64,000 nucleotides of DNA. It comes from Limnomonas spitsbergensis. Its lineage: Eukaryota > Chlorophyta > Chlorophyceae > Chlamydomonadales. The notes below the pieces were generated by a model. It was not told the origin of the DNA and ran no database searches. It saw only the letters and a program-made list of their open reading frames with translations. The position numbers were made by a program, and so were the translations under genes. Positions 34,728 to 43,699 of this stretch are shown piece by piece. Positions within the stretch are counted from its first letter, which is position 1. Each line of letters opens with the position of its first letter. The stretch is taken from the NCBI GenBank assembly GCA_037349105.1, contig JAYJMM010000041.1, positions 8,120,501 through 8,184,500 on the forward strand, read 5' to 3'.

Positions 34728-35041
34728 CTAGCCGCTCCTTGAGGTTCTCCTCCTAGTGCTGGCTCCAACTCGTTCATCCAGGTATGGCGTGGGGATCGTC
34801 ACGTGCTCAGCTGCCCTGCCGTTCTGGGGGCTTCTACTCCCCCTCGCCTTTGCCGGCTGACTGCCCCTCAAATGTTGACTCCTCATCTTCTTGCGCGGCC
34901 TCCTTGGCCACCTTGCCCTCCGCTGGACCGCCATGGGGGTGACATTGGCCTCTCTCTTGCCCGTGGTGTACGAGATGTCGTACAGCCCGTTCGCCATGGG
35001 CCTGCCGATGCCCCGCTCCATCTGTCGCGTGGCGGGGTTGG
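34728..35041 (-). pseudogene. C-terminal end of the minus-strand retroelement polyprotein, copy 2
   Basis: Left flank of the complete Ty3 insertion. The reading frame of the minus-strand polyprotein (41145-41900) resumes here at the GTTGG duplication (35037-35041) and ends at 34728. With the Ty3 element removed, the frame is open across the insertion site, which shows the Ty3 element disrupted an existing ORF. Confidence 0.75.
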
Positions 35042-35444
35042 TGTAATGGTCATGTAACCAGTACCCCAGAATTACCAGTCGCTGACGCGACCTGCCTTAC
35101 GTTATCGGCGCTTACGCTCCATACGGAAGTTGCAGGGTCGCCTGGCAAGCCCAGACCAGAACCCTCACGGGTTAAACCCTGCACCTCCCATATAAGCGAG
35201 CTCTGCTAGTTATCGGGAAGTCTCAGACGAGATCAATCCATCAGGCTCAATACCTGACTGTCCCACTATCAAATCTCTAGTCTCCAGCAGTCTCCCCTCG
35301 TGAGCACCTAGTCCCCCCTCAGTCAACTCTCCGACTACTCGTCTACCCTCAACACCGTCCCGGACTCCCCTTCACGTTCCTCTACTAGTGAGTCCCTGTC
35401 TAGATATAAGAGTCCTGCCCCCTAGGGCACCTAGGACCTCTTCA
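35042..35444 (+). repeat. 5' LTR of the complete Ty3 element
   Basis: TGTAATGG...CTCTTCA, 403 bp. It contains a TATA-like CATATAAG at about 35189-35196, so transcription probably starts some 25-35 bp downstream. Confidence 0.93.
35189..35196 (+). promoter_or_regulatory. TATA-like box in the 5' LTR
   Basis: CATATAAG, within the LTR and upstream of the expected R region; the same box is in each LTR copy. Confidence 0.5.
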
Positions 35445-35445
35445 G

Positions 35446-35460
35446 TGGTTCCAGAGCCTT
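35446..35460 (+). promoter_or_regulatory. Putative primer-binding site
   Basis: TGGTTCCAGAGCC starts one base after the LTR. The TGG start fits pairing with a tRNA CCA end; the tRNA species was not determined. It resembles the methionine-type PBS used by many plant elements. Confidence 0.55.
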
Positions 35461-35888
35461 ATCGGTTCGATCCTGTCGCAGTTTCATTGACAGAACCCTG
35501 CCGTCGGCTCGAAAGAGTTTTGAGACACGCGCGCTGGGCAGTCGCGTCCCTTAGACCTGTCAGGGTTAAAACTATTCGAATTCCAGTACCGACCCCAGTC
35601 CAGTGTCCGGATCAGGGCCAACCCCAGAGCAACTCGACAGTATCTACTATTGGTCTGACAAGCTCGGCGGAGCCGACGGATTTCCAGCCCTTGTCCCGAG
35701 TCCCAGGCACGCACTTGTTGCGTTGACTGAGTCCAGTAAGTGTCGTAACTTGAGTTGTTCGACTCCGACGGTTTGAATTCCGTACCCTCCAGTCCAGACC
35801 AGTCATGAGCTTCCTGATTGCTGAACTTTCGCAGTAATTCACAATCTAATGGTCGCTAAACGAAACAAATCCAAACGCGCAGTGAACA

Positions 35889-36308
35889 ATGACTAGCGCA
35901 CGCACGTGTGTCGTACCAGTACCCAGTTCCAGTTACCGTCCAGATTCCAAGCCCCATTACCGACCAGTGACCAAGCCCAGCTACCGCCCAGATACCAGAC
36001 CAGTGCACAAACCAGAGTACCCTGCAAAAACACTAGATTTCCAGCAGCCGCGACGCGCTCGGCTGGCACACACCGAGTCCGTTCCGAAGAGGAAGAACGA
36101 GTCCAGCGCCCAGACCAGCTCCGGCAAGGAGGTCAAGAACTTCAAGACCCCGTTCGAGTCCTGCCCGTACTACAAGTACGTGGGTGCACTGAGCATCGCT
36201 GCCAAGCAGTCATTGAACGAGTACAACCTGTGCTGGTACTGCCGGGCAGGTTGCCACCAAGCCAAGAACTGCCCTGAGAAGAAGGAAAACAAGCCTCCTT
36301 CCCAGTAG
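35889..36308 (+). CDS. Ty3 Gag-like nucleocapsid protein, complete element
   Basis: ATG at 35889 to TAG at 36306-36308, 139 residues. It starts with a Pro/Tyr-rich region containing repeated YRPD and KPxYRP motifs, then a Lys-rich segment and a single CCHC knuckle, C-x2-C-x4-H-x4-C (CWYC, RAGC, H, QAKN, C), which binds element RNA. Typical Ty3 Gag is more than twice this length with a capsid domain, which I do not see. The 444-bp leader upstream has no continuous frame that would supply it. The capsid region may have been lost, be encoded by another element, or require unrecognised splicing. Confidence 0.8.
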   Translation: MTSARTCVVPVPSSSYRPDSKPHYRPVTKPSYRPDTRPVHKPEYPAKTLDFQQPRRARLAHTESVPKRKNESSAQTSSGKEVKNFKTPFESCPYYKYVGALSIAAKQSLNEYNLCWYCRAGCHQAKNCPEKKENKPPSQ

Positions 36309-39300
36309 GAATTTTTGCAGGAGGTATTCCCGGGTCCTCCTCCTGTCTCTAGATGTCATGTGTGCACTGCAGTTGAGAATCACGTGTCTGACTTGATGAA
36401 CTCTAGCTTCCTGACGTACGACCGAGTGATTTGTAACGAACATTTGAATTGTACCTGCACGCTTCCAGTCATTCACTCCAACTCTCCAGACAAACACCAG
36501 ATTTACGTTGCAAAAACCAGAAGCCAAGCCAGGCTTTATTTGAACAACAGACCCAACACCAGTTCATGTCTTCTAGTTTCCTCCAGACAAGCAGCAGGAT
36601 TACAACCGCTACTCCAACACTCTTTTCTAGCCAAGAAATACGAATCCAGTTCAGCGCTTGGTACCGCTATGAATAAGGGTATGAAACCATCACCAGTACT
36701 TGCCTTTGTAATCCCAGCTGATACAAGAGAAACAGCCCAGTGTCGAGTTCTAGCCAAAATACAAGTTGATGATCGAGTCCAGATATTGCATACCAGCCAA
36801 GACAAGGATGTAAAACAAGATGGAAATCACCAAGATGGTGATGACCAGCCCCTAGCAGCAACCTACCACGGCCAAGCACATGGCAAAAACCTCAAGTGTC
36901 TATTTGATTCGGGGGCATCCTCATGTTTCATGGGAGCCAAACTTGCCAAGAAACTCGGACTCCAGATTCGTTCAAGTAAATATCGAGCAGTGGCCACTGC
37001 GGCTGGTCGAGACTGTACTGTCCTAGGTTCTGCGAGTCTCACTGTTACGTTCGGCCGGACTGACTTTGAAGCTACAGTTCACATCCTCCCAGCGTTTCTC
37101 GATACCATTGATTTAATCATTGGCGAAGACTTCATGAAAACACACTCTTGTAATTTGCAGTACAGCCCAGACCAGTCTAGTCTCATGACCATCACTGACG
37201 GGGTCGTTCATGAGGTCTTGAATTCGTGTGTTTTACGTGGCACAGGTGCAGTACAGGTTGCTCATGCTGTGAAGACCACTTCTAGCCCAGCCGATCCGAC
37301 CCATGACAATAACGCTGGACAGTGTGACGCTGAAGACGAATCCCGACCATGCCGTACACATACGAAGACCGATCAAATCCCAGCTGGCCTTGCAGCCAAA
37401 TTACTCAAGTCTGGTCGCCACCGAGCATTCTTAGCTGTATTGACACCACAGGCTAGCGAACCAGACGAGGAGTTACAACCAGTACCAAATCCAGAAGGAG
37501 AACTAGACCATAAAACCAGTCGAGAAAAACTAGCAAACATGAACCATGTGCACCCAGACCAGCGTACAGCGATTACTTCACTGATCGACGAGTACGATGA
37601 CATTTTTTCAGAAACCCCTCGAGCTGGCGGAGCGAAAGTCCCACCTCTAGAGCACACGATCGATCTGGTCGCTGGCGCTAAACCACCTTTTCGCAGGAAC
37701 TTTCGTCTCTCTCCAGCCGAGTCTGAAGAACTCAAGAAACAGGTTGCCGAGCTACTTGACAAAGGAATCATCACCCCTGTCAACAGTCCTTATGGAGCCC
37801 CAGTCTTGTTCATCAAGAAACCAAATGGAGGACTTAGGTTCTGCCTTGATTACCGAGCCTTGAACGAACTAACTGTCAAACTACGCTACCCACTACCAAG
37901 GATCGATGATCTTCTAGATGCAGCTCGCGGAGCTTCATGTTTCTCTTGTCTAGACATGGCAGGTGGCTTTCACCAACTGCTTATTTCCGAGGAAGACCAG
38001 CCCAAGACAGCTTTTGCTACACCCTTCGGCCATTATGCATGGCGTTGCCTGCCAATGGGTCTTTCGAACGCGCCCAGTCAATACCAGAGCACTGTCAATA
38101 AAATCTTTGCTGATCTAGCATTCGTCCTCATTTACATTGATGACATCATGATCCTGTCCCAGACACCAGAACAGCACCTCCAGCATTTAAGACAAGTGTT
38201 TAACAAAATACGAGAATCAGGACTGCAGGTCAAATTTTCCAAGTGCAAATTTCTGCAGGCTCAAGTCAAGTACCTAGGGCACATTCTTTCGAAAGAAGGT
38301 GTGGCTGCTGACCCAGACAAAATTCGAGCGCTTACCGAGTGGGAATTCCCGACCAGTGCAACAGGTGTCTTGCAATTTCTAGGCCTAGCAAATTACTTTC
38401 GCAAATTCATTCCGAACCTCTCCAGGCTGGCAGCACCCTTGTACCATTTGACCAAGAAAACCGTCCAGTTCTCAGGAGGAGCTGACGCTCTGTTGGCTTT
38501 TCAAGCTATCAAGGAAGCGTTAGCTTCGCCTCCAGTTCTTGCATACCCAGATCCAAACCAATCGTACGAACTCGTTTCAGATGCCTCCATCACTGGATGT
38601 GGTGCAGTGCTTACGCAACAAGGTCGACCTGTCGCGTACTTCTCTGCCAAGTTCTCACCTGCCGAGCGCAATTACACTACTGGCGAACAAGAACTCCTTG
38701 GAATTATCAAAGCTCTCAAGGAGTGGCGATGCTATCTAGAAGGCAGCAATGGCCTAAACATTGTGACTGATCACAACCCCCTGACATTTTTCTCCAAGCA
38801 GCCCACCCTGTCACGTAGGCAAGCAAGATGGAGCGAGTTCCTATCTCGATTCGAGTTCACTGTGAAGTACCGACCAGGTGCTACCAACCCAGCTGATTCC
38901 CTTTCCAGGTTGCCACACCAAGGACCTGCCCATGCTGCAATGCTATTTGCAATCACAGTTAACGAGTCATGCCCAGATTTCATGCAAAGAATCAAGAACG
39001 AGTCTAGCATTGATCCAGAATTCAAACTTTCCAGTAAAACTCGAGAATGGTCCTTTAGCAATGGCTACTGGTCTCATGCAGGCCTAGTCATTATCCCAGT
39101 AGCACTTCGACAAGAAGTCATTCGAGATCACCATGATTCACCCCTTGCAGGACATTTCAATTGGAAGACAACACTGGACCACATCAAACGCCAATTTTGG
39201 TGGCCCTCAATCCAGGCAGATGTACAAAAGTACGTCTCATCATGTGCCTCATGCCAGAGGAACAAGTCTGCAAACAAGAGGCCCTTTGGTCTAAACCAGC

Positions 39301-40385
39301 CACTAGAAATCCCTGATTCCAGATGGCACACTGTCACCATGGACTTTGTGTTTGACTTGCCCCAGTCAGCCAGTGGTCATGATGGCATCATGGTCATTGT
39401 GGACAAGCTTACAAAGTTTGTTTGTCTAGCCCCAGTCAGGAAATCTAGCACATCTGAAGATGTTGCTCGAGTTTTCATCTCACATGTATTCCAGCATCAC
39501 GGTTTTCCTAGAAACATCATTTCTGACAGAGATGTTCGATTCACTTCGTCATTCTGGAAGACCATGTGTCACCGCCTTGGTGTACAGCCCAGATTTTCAA
39601 CTGCTTTCCACCCCCAAACAGATGGTCAAACAGAGCGAATGAATCGAGTCGTCGAAGAAGTGCTTAGGCATTTCATTGATGGAAACCATGTCACTTGGGA
39701 AGAACTCCTACCAGTTGTTGCTATGTCCATTAACAATGCCAAGACCAGTACGACCAGGCACACCCCGTTCTACCTGAACTGTGGACGCAACCCGTATACC
39801 CCTTTGTCAATCGACATTCCAGACAAGCAAATTCCAGCTCTTGATTCAGTCTTCAGTGACCTGGATGACACTCTAGTTCAAGTTCAGAAACTATTACGAG
39901 CTGCGCAGGATCGCCAGTCGTCGTACGCTGACACGCGCTTCCGAGCACCTCACACTTTTCAAGCAGGTGACCAAGTTCTCCTGTCAACAAGAAACTTCAA
40001 GTTCCAGACCGGAGTTAAGAAACTTCATCCCAAGTATATCGGCCCAGTGACAATCCTGAGTTTAACTTCTGGTGGCAATGCTGCTAGGTTGCAACTACCC
40101 GAGAATTACACTCGAGTTCACCCAGTCTTCCACGTGTCACTCTTACGACAGTTCAAGCCCAGTACCAGTTCAAACCCAGTACCTGTCGAGCCTCAAGTCG
40201 TGGATGGTTTACCATTATACCAGGTCGAGTCGCTCTTGTCACATCGCATTCGACGAGTCGGCAAAAAGCGAGTCAAGCAGGTCCTAATCAAATGGCTTGG
40301 TTACGATGACACTCACAATTCATGGGAGCCACTCAAGAACCTGACTCCTGAATTACTCCTTGACGCTCAAAACCTTTTTGAGTAA
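36309..40385 (+). CDS. Ty3 Pol polyprotein: protease, RT, RNase H, integrase, chromodomain
   Basis: Same frame as gag, separated only by TAG, so expression by stop-codon readthrough is plausible; no credible ATG initiates it. Counting residues from the TTG at 36315 (1356 residues): aspartic protease DSGA at 198-201; reverse transcriptase with LDYRALNEL near 511 and YIDD at 607-610; RNase H with D756 and TDHNPL; integrase zinc-binding module with HH at 939-940 and C977, C980; catalytic D1010, D1071 and E1107 (DD35E spacing); GPVTIL and HPVFHVSLLR of the integrase C-terminus; chromodomain from about 1300 to the end (YQVESLL, VKQVLIKWLGY, NSWEPLKNL), thought to direct insertion to marked chromatin. 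The TAA stop is at 40383. All key residues are present, so the enzyme set looks intact. Confidence 0.93.
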   Translation, partial: EFLQEVFPGPPPVSRCHVCTAVENHVSDLMNSSFLTYDRVICNEHLNCTCTLPVIHSNSPDKHQIYVAKTRSQARLYLNNRPNTSSCLLVSSRQAAGLQPLLQHSFLAKKYESSSALGTAMNKGMKPSPVLAFVIPADTRETAQCRVLAKIQVDDRVQILHTSQDKDVKQDGNHQDGDDQPLAATYHGQAHGKNLKCLFDSGASSCFMGAKLAKKLGLQIRSSKYRAVATAAGRDCTVLGSASLTVTFGRTDFEATVHILPAFLDTIDLIIGEDFMKTHSCNLQYSPDQSSLMTITDGVVHEVLNSCVLRGTGAVQVAHAVKTTSSPADPTHDNNAGQCDAEDESRPCRTHTKTDQIPAGLAAKLLKSGRHRAFLAVLTPQASEPDEELQPVPNPEGELDHKTSREKLANMNHVHPDQRTAITSLIDEYDDIFSETPRAGGAKVPPLEHTIDLVAGAKPPFRRNFRLSPAESEELKKQVAELLDKGIITPVNSPYGAPVLFIKKPNGGLRFCLDYRALNELTVKLRYPLPRIDDLLDAARGASCFSCLDMAGGFHQLLISEEDQPKTAFATPFGHYAWRCLPMGLSNAPSQYQSTVNKIFADLAFVLIYIDDIMILSQTPEQHLQHLRQVFNKIRESGLQVKFSKCKFLQAQVKYLGHILSKEGVAADPDKIRALTEWEFPTSATGVLQFLGLANYFRKFIPNLSRLAAPLYHLTKKTVQFSGGADALLAFQAIKEALASPPVLAYPDPNQSYELVSDASITGCGAVLTQQGRPVAYFSAKFSPAERNYTTGEQELLGIIKALKEWRCYLEGSNGLNIVTDHNPLTFFSKQPTLSRRQARWSEFLSRFEFTVKYRPGATNPADSLSRLPHQGPAHAAMLFAITVNESCPDFMQRIKNESSIDPEFKLSSKTREWSFSNGYWSHAGLVIIPVALRQEVIRDHHDSPLAGHFNWKTTLDHIKRQFWWPSIQADVQKYVSSCASCQRNKSANKRPFGLNQPLEIPDSRWHTVTMDFVFDLPQSASGHDGIMVIVDKLTKFVCLAPVRKSSTSEDVARVFISHVFQHHGFPRNIISDRDVRFTSSFWKTMCHRLGVQPRFSTAFHPQTDGQTERMNRVVEEVLRHFIDGNHVTWEELLPVVAMSINNAKTSTTRHTPFYLNCGRNPYTPLSIDIPDKQIPALDSVFSDLDDTLVQVQKLLRAAQDRQSSYADTRFRAPHTFQAGDQVLLSTRNFKFQTGVKKLHPKYIGPVTILSLTSGGNAARLQLPENYTRVHPVFHVSLLRQFKPSTSSNPVPVEPQVVDGLPLYQVESLLSHRIRRVGKKRVKQVLIKWLGYDDTHNSWEPLKNLTPELLLDAQNLFE

Positions 40386-40729
40386 CCAGCACTTGTCTAG
40401 TATTCAAGGTCCATACCCCTAGTCCCAGATCGAGACCTAACTCTAAACCAGACCAGTCAGATTTTTTTTTCTTTCTTTCTGAACCTTGTCTTGAATTCCT
40501 TTGAGAACCGATACTGCCCAGCCTGGCAAGCTGCTCAGATTTCACTTCTCGTTATAATTCAACCTAGATCCAGACTTGAGTTAATTTTTCCAGCGGACAA
40601 TCAAGTACTCTAGCAGTTCCAAGATAACTTGCTCCAGATTTCATGTTTGCATTTAATTGATTAAATACTGCAACAATCCGAGTTCCAGTTCACTAACATT
40701 TACCTTCCACCGCGCTCGGCACGCAGCCT

Positions 40730-40741
40730 AGGGGGGAGGTA
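40730..40741 (+). promoter_or_regulatory. Polypurine tract
   Basis: AGGGGGGAGGTA immediately before the 3' LTR, the expected site of plus-strand priming. Confidence 0.7.
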
Positions 40742-41144
40742 TGTAATGGTCATGTAACCAGTACCCCAGAATTACCAGTCGCTGACGCGACCTGCCTTAC
40801 GTTATCGGCGCTTACGCTCCATACGGAAGTTGCAGGGTCGCCTGGCAAGCCCAGACCAGAACCCTCACGGGTTAAACCCTGCACCTCCCATATAAGCGAG
40901 CTCTGCTAGTTATCGGGAAGTCTCAGACGAGATCAATCCATCAGGCTCAATACCTGACTGTCCCACTATCAAATCTCTAGTCTCCAGCAGTCTCCCCTCG
41001 TGAGCACCTAGTCCCCCCTCAGTCAACTCTCCGACTACTCGTCTACCCTCAACACCGTCCCGGACTCCCCTTCACGTTCCTCTACTAGTGAGTCCCTGTC
41101 TAGATATAAGAGTCCTGCCCCCTAGGGCACCTAGGACCTCTTCA
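40742..41144 (+). repeat. 3' LTR of the complete Ty3 element
   Basis: 403 bp; line-by-line it matches the 5' LTR (constant offset 5700) with no difference seen. Followed by GTTGG. Confidence 0.93.
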
Positions 41145-41900
41145 GTTGGTGGCCATGACCTCCACCTCTGGCTTGTCCATTGCCTCGGCCTCCAGCGCCG
41201 CCCTGGCCGCTGCCCTGGCTGCCCTGGCTGCAACTCTGCACAGGACGGCTGGGCTGGCTTGCTCCACTGCCGCTAGTTCTGCTGCCTCGACTGCCTCTGC
41301 ATGGGCGGTGTGCTTTGGCTGGCACTGCGGGCAGACCCAGTCTCCCTCGGGAACTGACAGCAACGCTGGTGTCAGGCAGTCCATGTGCCAGCCTGTGTTG
41401 CACGCGTCACATAGGAGCGTGACCTCCCCTCGGTCGGGCAGGCGGCAGACCTCACACCATAGGCTGACGTTTGGCCTTGTAGAGCTGAAGTCCACTTTGC
41501 CCCTGAGGTTGGGCAGGTGGCACGGGGCGCAGTTGACTGCGTTTTCCGTCACCGTCAGGCCGTCTGCTCCCTCCAGTACCAGCGCTCCCGTCTCCCCCAA
41601 CCGTAGCATTCGCAAGATCTCCGGCCTGGCCTTGGGATCGAGGTTGCGGTGCTCTGATGCGTACTTGACGTATACGTAGTCCCCAACCACGAACAGCCGG
41701 ACATGCGGGACATATCCTCCACTGCGAATCCTGGTAGCGTAGCGCAGCCTGTCCCGGTGCTGAGCAATCTTGAGATGTTCACCCGCGACTGGGAGCGTCT
41801 CCTTGATCCTGGCCACCCTGGCCAGGAGGAGGTCCGCTGCTTCGGGCCTTGGTATTACGCAGCGTCTCCCATCAGGCATAAGCCTCATCAACACTCCCAC
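41145..41900 (-). pseudogene. Integrase C-terminal domain plus PHD finger
   Basis: About 252 codons. MPDGRRCVIPRPE resembles the linker that normally precedes the integrase zinc domain, but within about 25 residues the sequence is already at AQHRDRLRYATRIR, which normally follows the catalytic core. An internal deletion of the HHCC and DDE parts is therefore inferred. RLFVVGDYVYVKY (about residues 68-80) is the SH3-like C-terminal domain. NCAPC is followed by a C4HC3 PHD finger from C149 to C193 (CEVC, CDAC, H, C, CPQC). PHD fingers read histone H3 tails, so this may replace the chromodomain of other elements for targeting. The tail is Ala/Glu-rich, and the frame is cut by the Ty3 insertion. 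Confidence 0.8.
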
Positions 41901-41951
41901 TCTTTCTGGCTCCCAAAGGAAAGGTGCCGCTCTACGCTGTACCCTGGTCTG

Positions 41952-42431
41952 CTACCCTGGCTCCGTTCCTGGGGCGTGTGTCTTCAGGCGGAGGTACTGC
42001 AACACGGGGCTATCCAGCCAAACGTCCACCTGGGCTGCTGGCCCTGCAGCACACCCGGGTGGGTCCACCACTTCCCCTTTGCCATCGTCCTCGTCACTGT
42101 CTGGTTTGGCCCCTTCCCCTGGCTGCTTCCCACCTGGTTCCTGCGCGGCGTCTGCCCAGTCTGCCGCTGCGGCCTCTCCCAAGCACTGTTTGTACGACGC
42201 CGCCACCTCCCCTTGGCCAGAACATGCGTCGCCTGCAGTAGCGAGGGCGAAGTGGGTGGACTTCAGGGTTATTTCTATTGCGGGGTCGTGTTCGGGGCCA
42301 GGCAAGCTAGCCCGGCGGGTCATCTCTAGAGGGATGATTTTGCCACTTCCAGCGCTACACTGAGCCATGCCTCTAGGGCCCACGCGTCCATGCGTCTGCC
42401 TAGGGCGGCCCTCCTGTCCTTCTCGGGAAAA
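41952..42431 (-). pseudogene. Linker between methyltransferase and integrase remnant
   Basis: Same frame as the flanking coding pieces (stops at 42432 and 41952). It is an acidic, Gly/Ala-rich region ending in DVWLDSPVLQYLRL, a short block that may be a conserved segment ahead of the integrase. No catalytic motif. Confidence 0.55.
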
Positions 42432-43353
42432 TCAGGGCGGGGTAGCGTGGATCCTACGGCATATATATCCCATTGCCCGCTCTCTATCGTTCGCGTTTGG
42501 TTCCTGCAGATCCCCCATGGGCCTATACACCAGCCCGCTCTGCCCGTTCTTGAAGGCGTTTGAAGCGGGTGTGGCCATCAAGCACGGCATTGCCTGCATG
42601 GGCTGGCCTGTCACATTGATGCGGTACCCGCCATTGTCCGGGCAAGCCACCACCTGGGCCCTGCTACCCACGTCTAGGATATCGTCCACTATCCCGTCGT
42701 GCGGCCTCTGGGACGCCCTGATAACGTATTCAATGTCGGCTGTTGGGGCCACGTTACCCCAATAGTCGTGTGTGCGGTGGGCGTAAGAGCCCACCTGCGC
42801 TGCATCGAACAATGCCGGCCTGCCCAGTATCTTGCACACCTCATTGAAGGCATCGACACTGGCCTTCTCACTTCTCTGATTCAACTGCATGGCGACATTT
42901 TCGATCAAATATGCAGGAGGTAGGCCTGGTCCTTTGCAGGATTTGCAGTGTGCCTAGCAGTGTGACTAGCGTGAAGAAGGACTTGCTCCTTTCCCCTTCG
43001 AGCCCTTTGCCCTTGCCTGCCGACGGGAGGTCGTGGCACTCCCATCCTGCCACCATGAACCATTGGTGCCCCTCATGGGCCCCTGCCGTTACGAGGTGAT
43101 AGGCCTCAATGGCGCCCCCTCAAAAGCTGATGCCGGGAGCAACAGGGGGTACTGCTTGTGCACTTGCACTAACCGTCCTCCGGCAATCTCCCTTACTGTC
43201 GCGCTGATGAGCATACAAGTACTTTGTGACTGGGATTCCTGCCATGAGCACCATCTCGAGCCCCGAGCACATACCTCCGAAGGGCTCGAACAAGACCACT
43301 CCCTCCTTTTCCAGGGCCCGGACTGCCTCTTCTGGCAAGCATTCCGTGTCCAC
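42432..43353 (-). pseudogene. DNMT3-like cytosine-5 DNA methyltransferase domain in the retroelement
   Basis: On the minus strand: motif I, VVLFEPFGGMCSGLEMVL then KYLYAHQRDS (AdoMet binding, about 43300-43205); motif IV, GWECHDL with the catalytic Cys (about 43044-43024); SAGKGKGLEGERS after it; motif VI, YLIENVAM (about 42913-42890); SYAHRTHDYWGN (about 42790), comparable to the AHRARYFWGN block of DNMT3 enzymes; and DRERAMGY near the end (about 42470-42450). The order is that of C5-MTases. Motif IV has Glu-Cys where Pro-Cys is usual. It is broken by a stop at about 43120 and a frameshift near 42925, so inactive here unless these are sequence errors. It lies between RNase H and the integrase remnant. 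C5-MTases captured by LTR retrotransposons are known from a few algae and dinoflagellates. Confidence 0.78.
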
Positions 43354-43699
43354 CCCTGCGTGATGGTGAGGTGGGGTCGAACATGGCAGGCGCGTCAGCA
43401 GTCAGCACGTCGCTGATCATGGACTTTGCTCTGGCCCTGCTGTTATATGCCCTCTCTACCGTGCTCACGGGGAGTGCCCTCTCATTGTCTTCATCTACGG
43501 CGCTAGTGATGCTCTGGCCGCACTGGGCCGTGACACAGGCCGCCTCGGCTGCTCTCAGCCTTTGCACCCCCCTTCTGCTTTCTTGCGCTAGGCGCACCAC
43601 CTGGTCTGCGTGCCACTGGTTCACCCTGCCCAGCCCCGTGAGCATAGCTACGTGCCGCTCGCTTCCATCCCCGCCTGCTTCCCGCGGTTCCGGAGTGTT

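Larger units (their letters stand above)
25879..38783 (+). repeat. Tandem duplication, copy 2 (12.9 kb)
   Basis: Head-to-tail repeat of 12975-25878. Single-base differences include a longer G run (about 26493), an extra A (about 27374), a C lost (about 27950), an A lost (about 28089), an extra T (about 28475), an inserted T (about 28565), a T lost (about 29219), an extra A (about 31017) and a T lost (about 31330). Nearly all are homopolymer changes. Confidence 0.93.
35042..41144 (+). mobile_element. Complete Ty3/gypsy chromovirus-type LTR retrotransposon
   Basis: 6103 bp with identical-looking 403-bp LTRs and GTTGG target duplications (35037-35041, 41145-41149). Order: LTR, leader, gag (zinc knuckle), UAG, protease, RT, RNase H, integrase, chromodomain, polypurine tract, LTR. 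RT before integrase places it in Ty3/gypsy, and the chromodomain places it among chromoviruses. LTR identity and the open pol suggest recent insertion. Gag lacks an obvious capsid, so mobility may depend on a helper. Confidence 0.95.
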
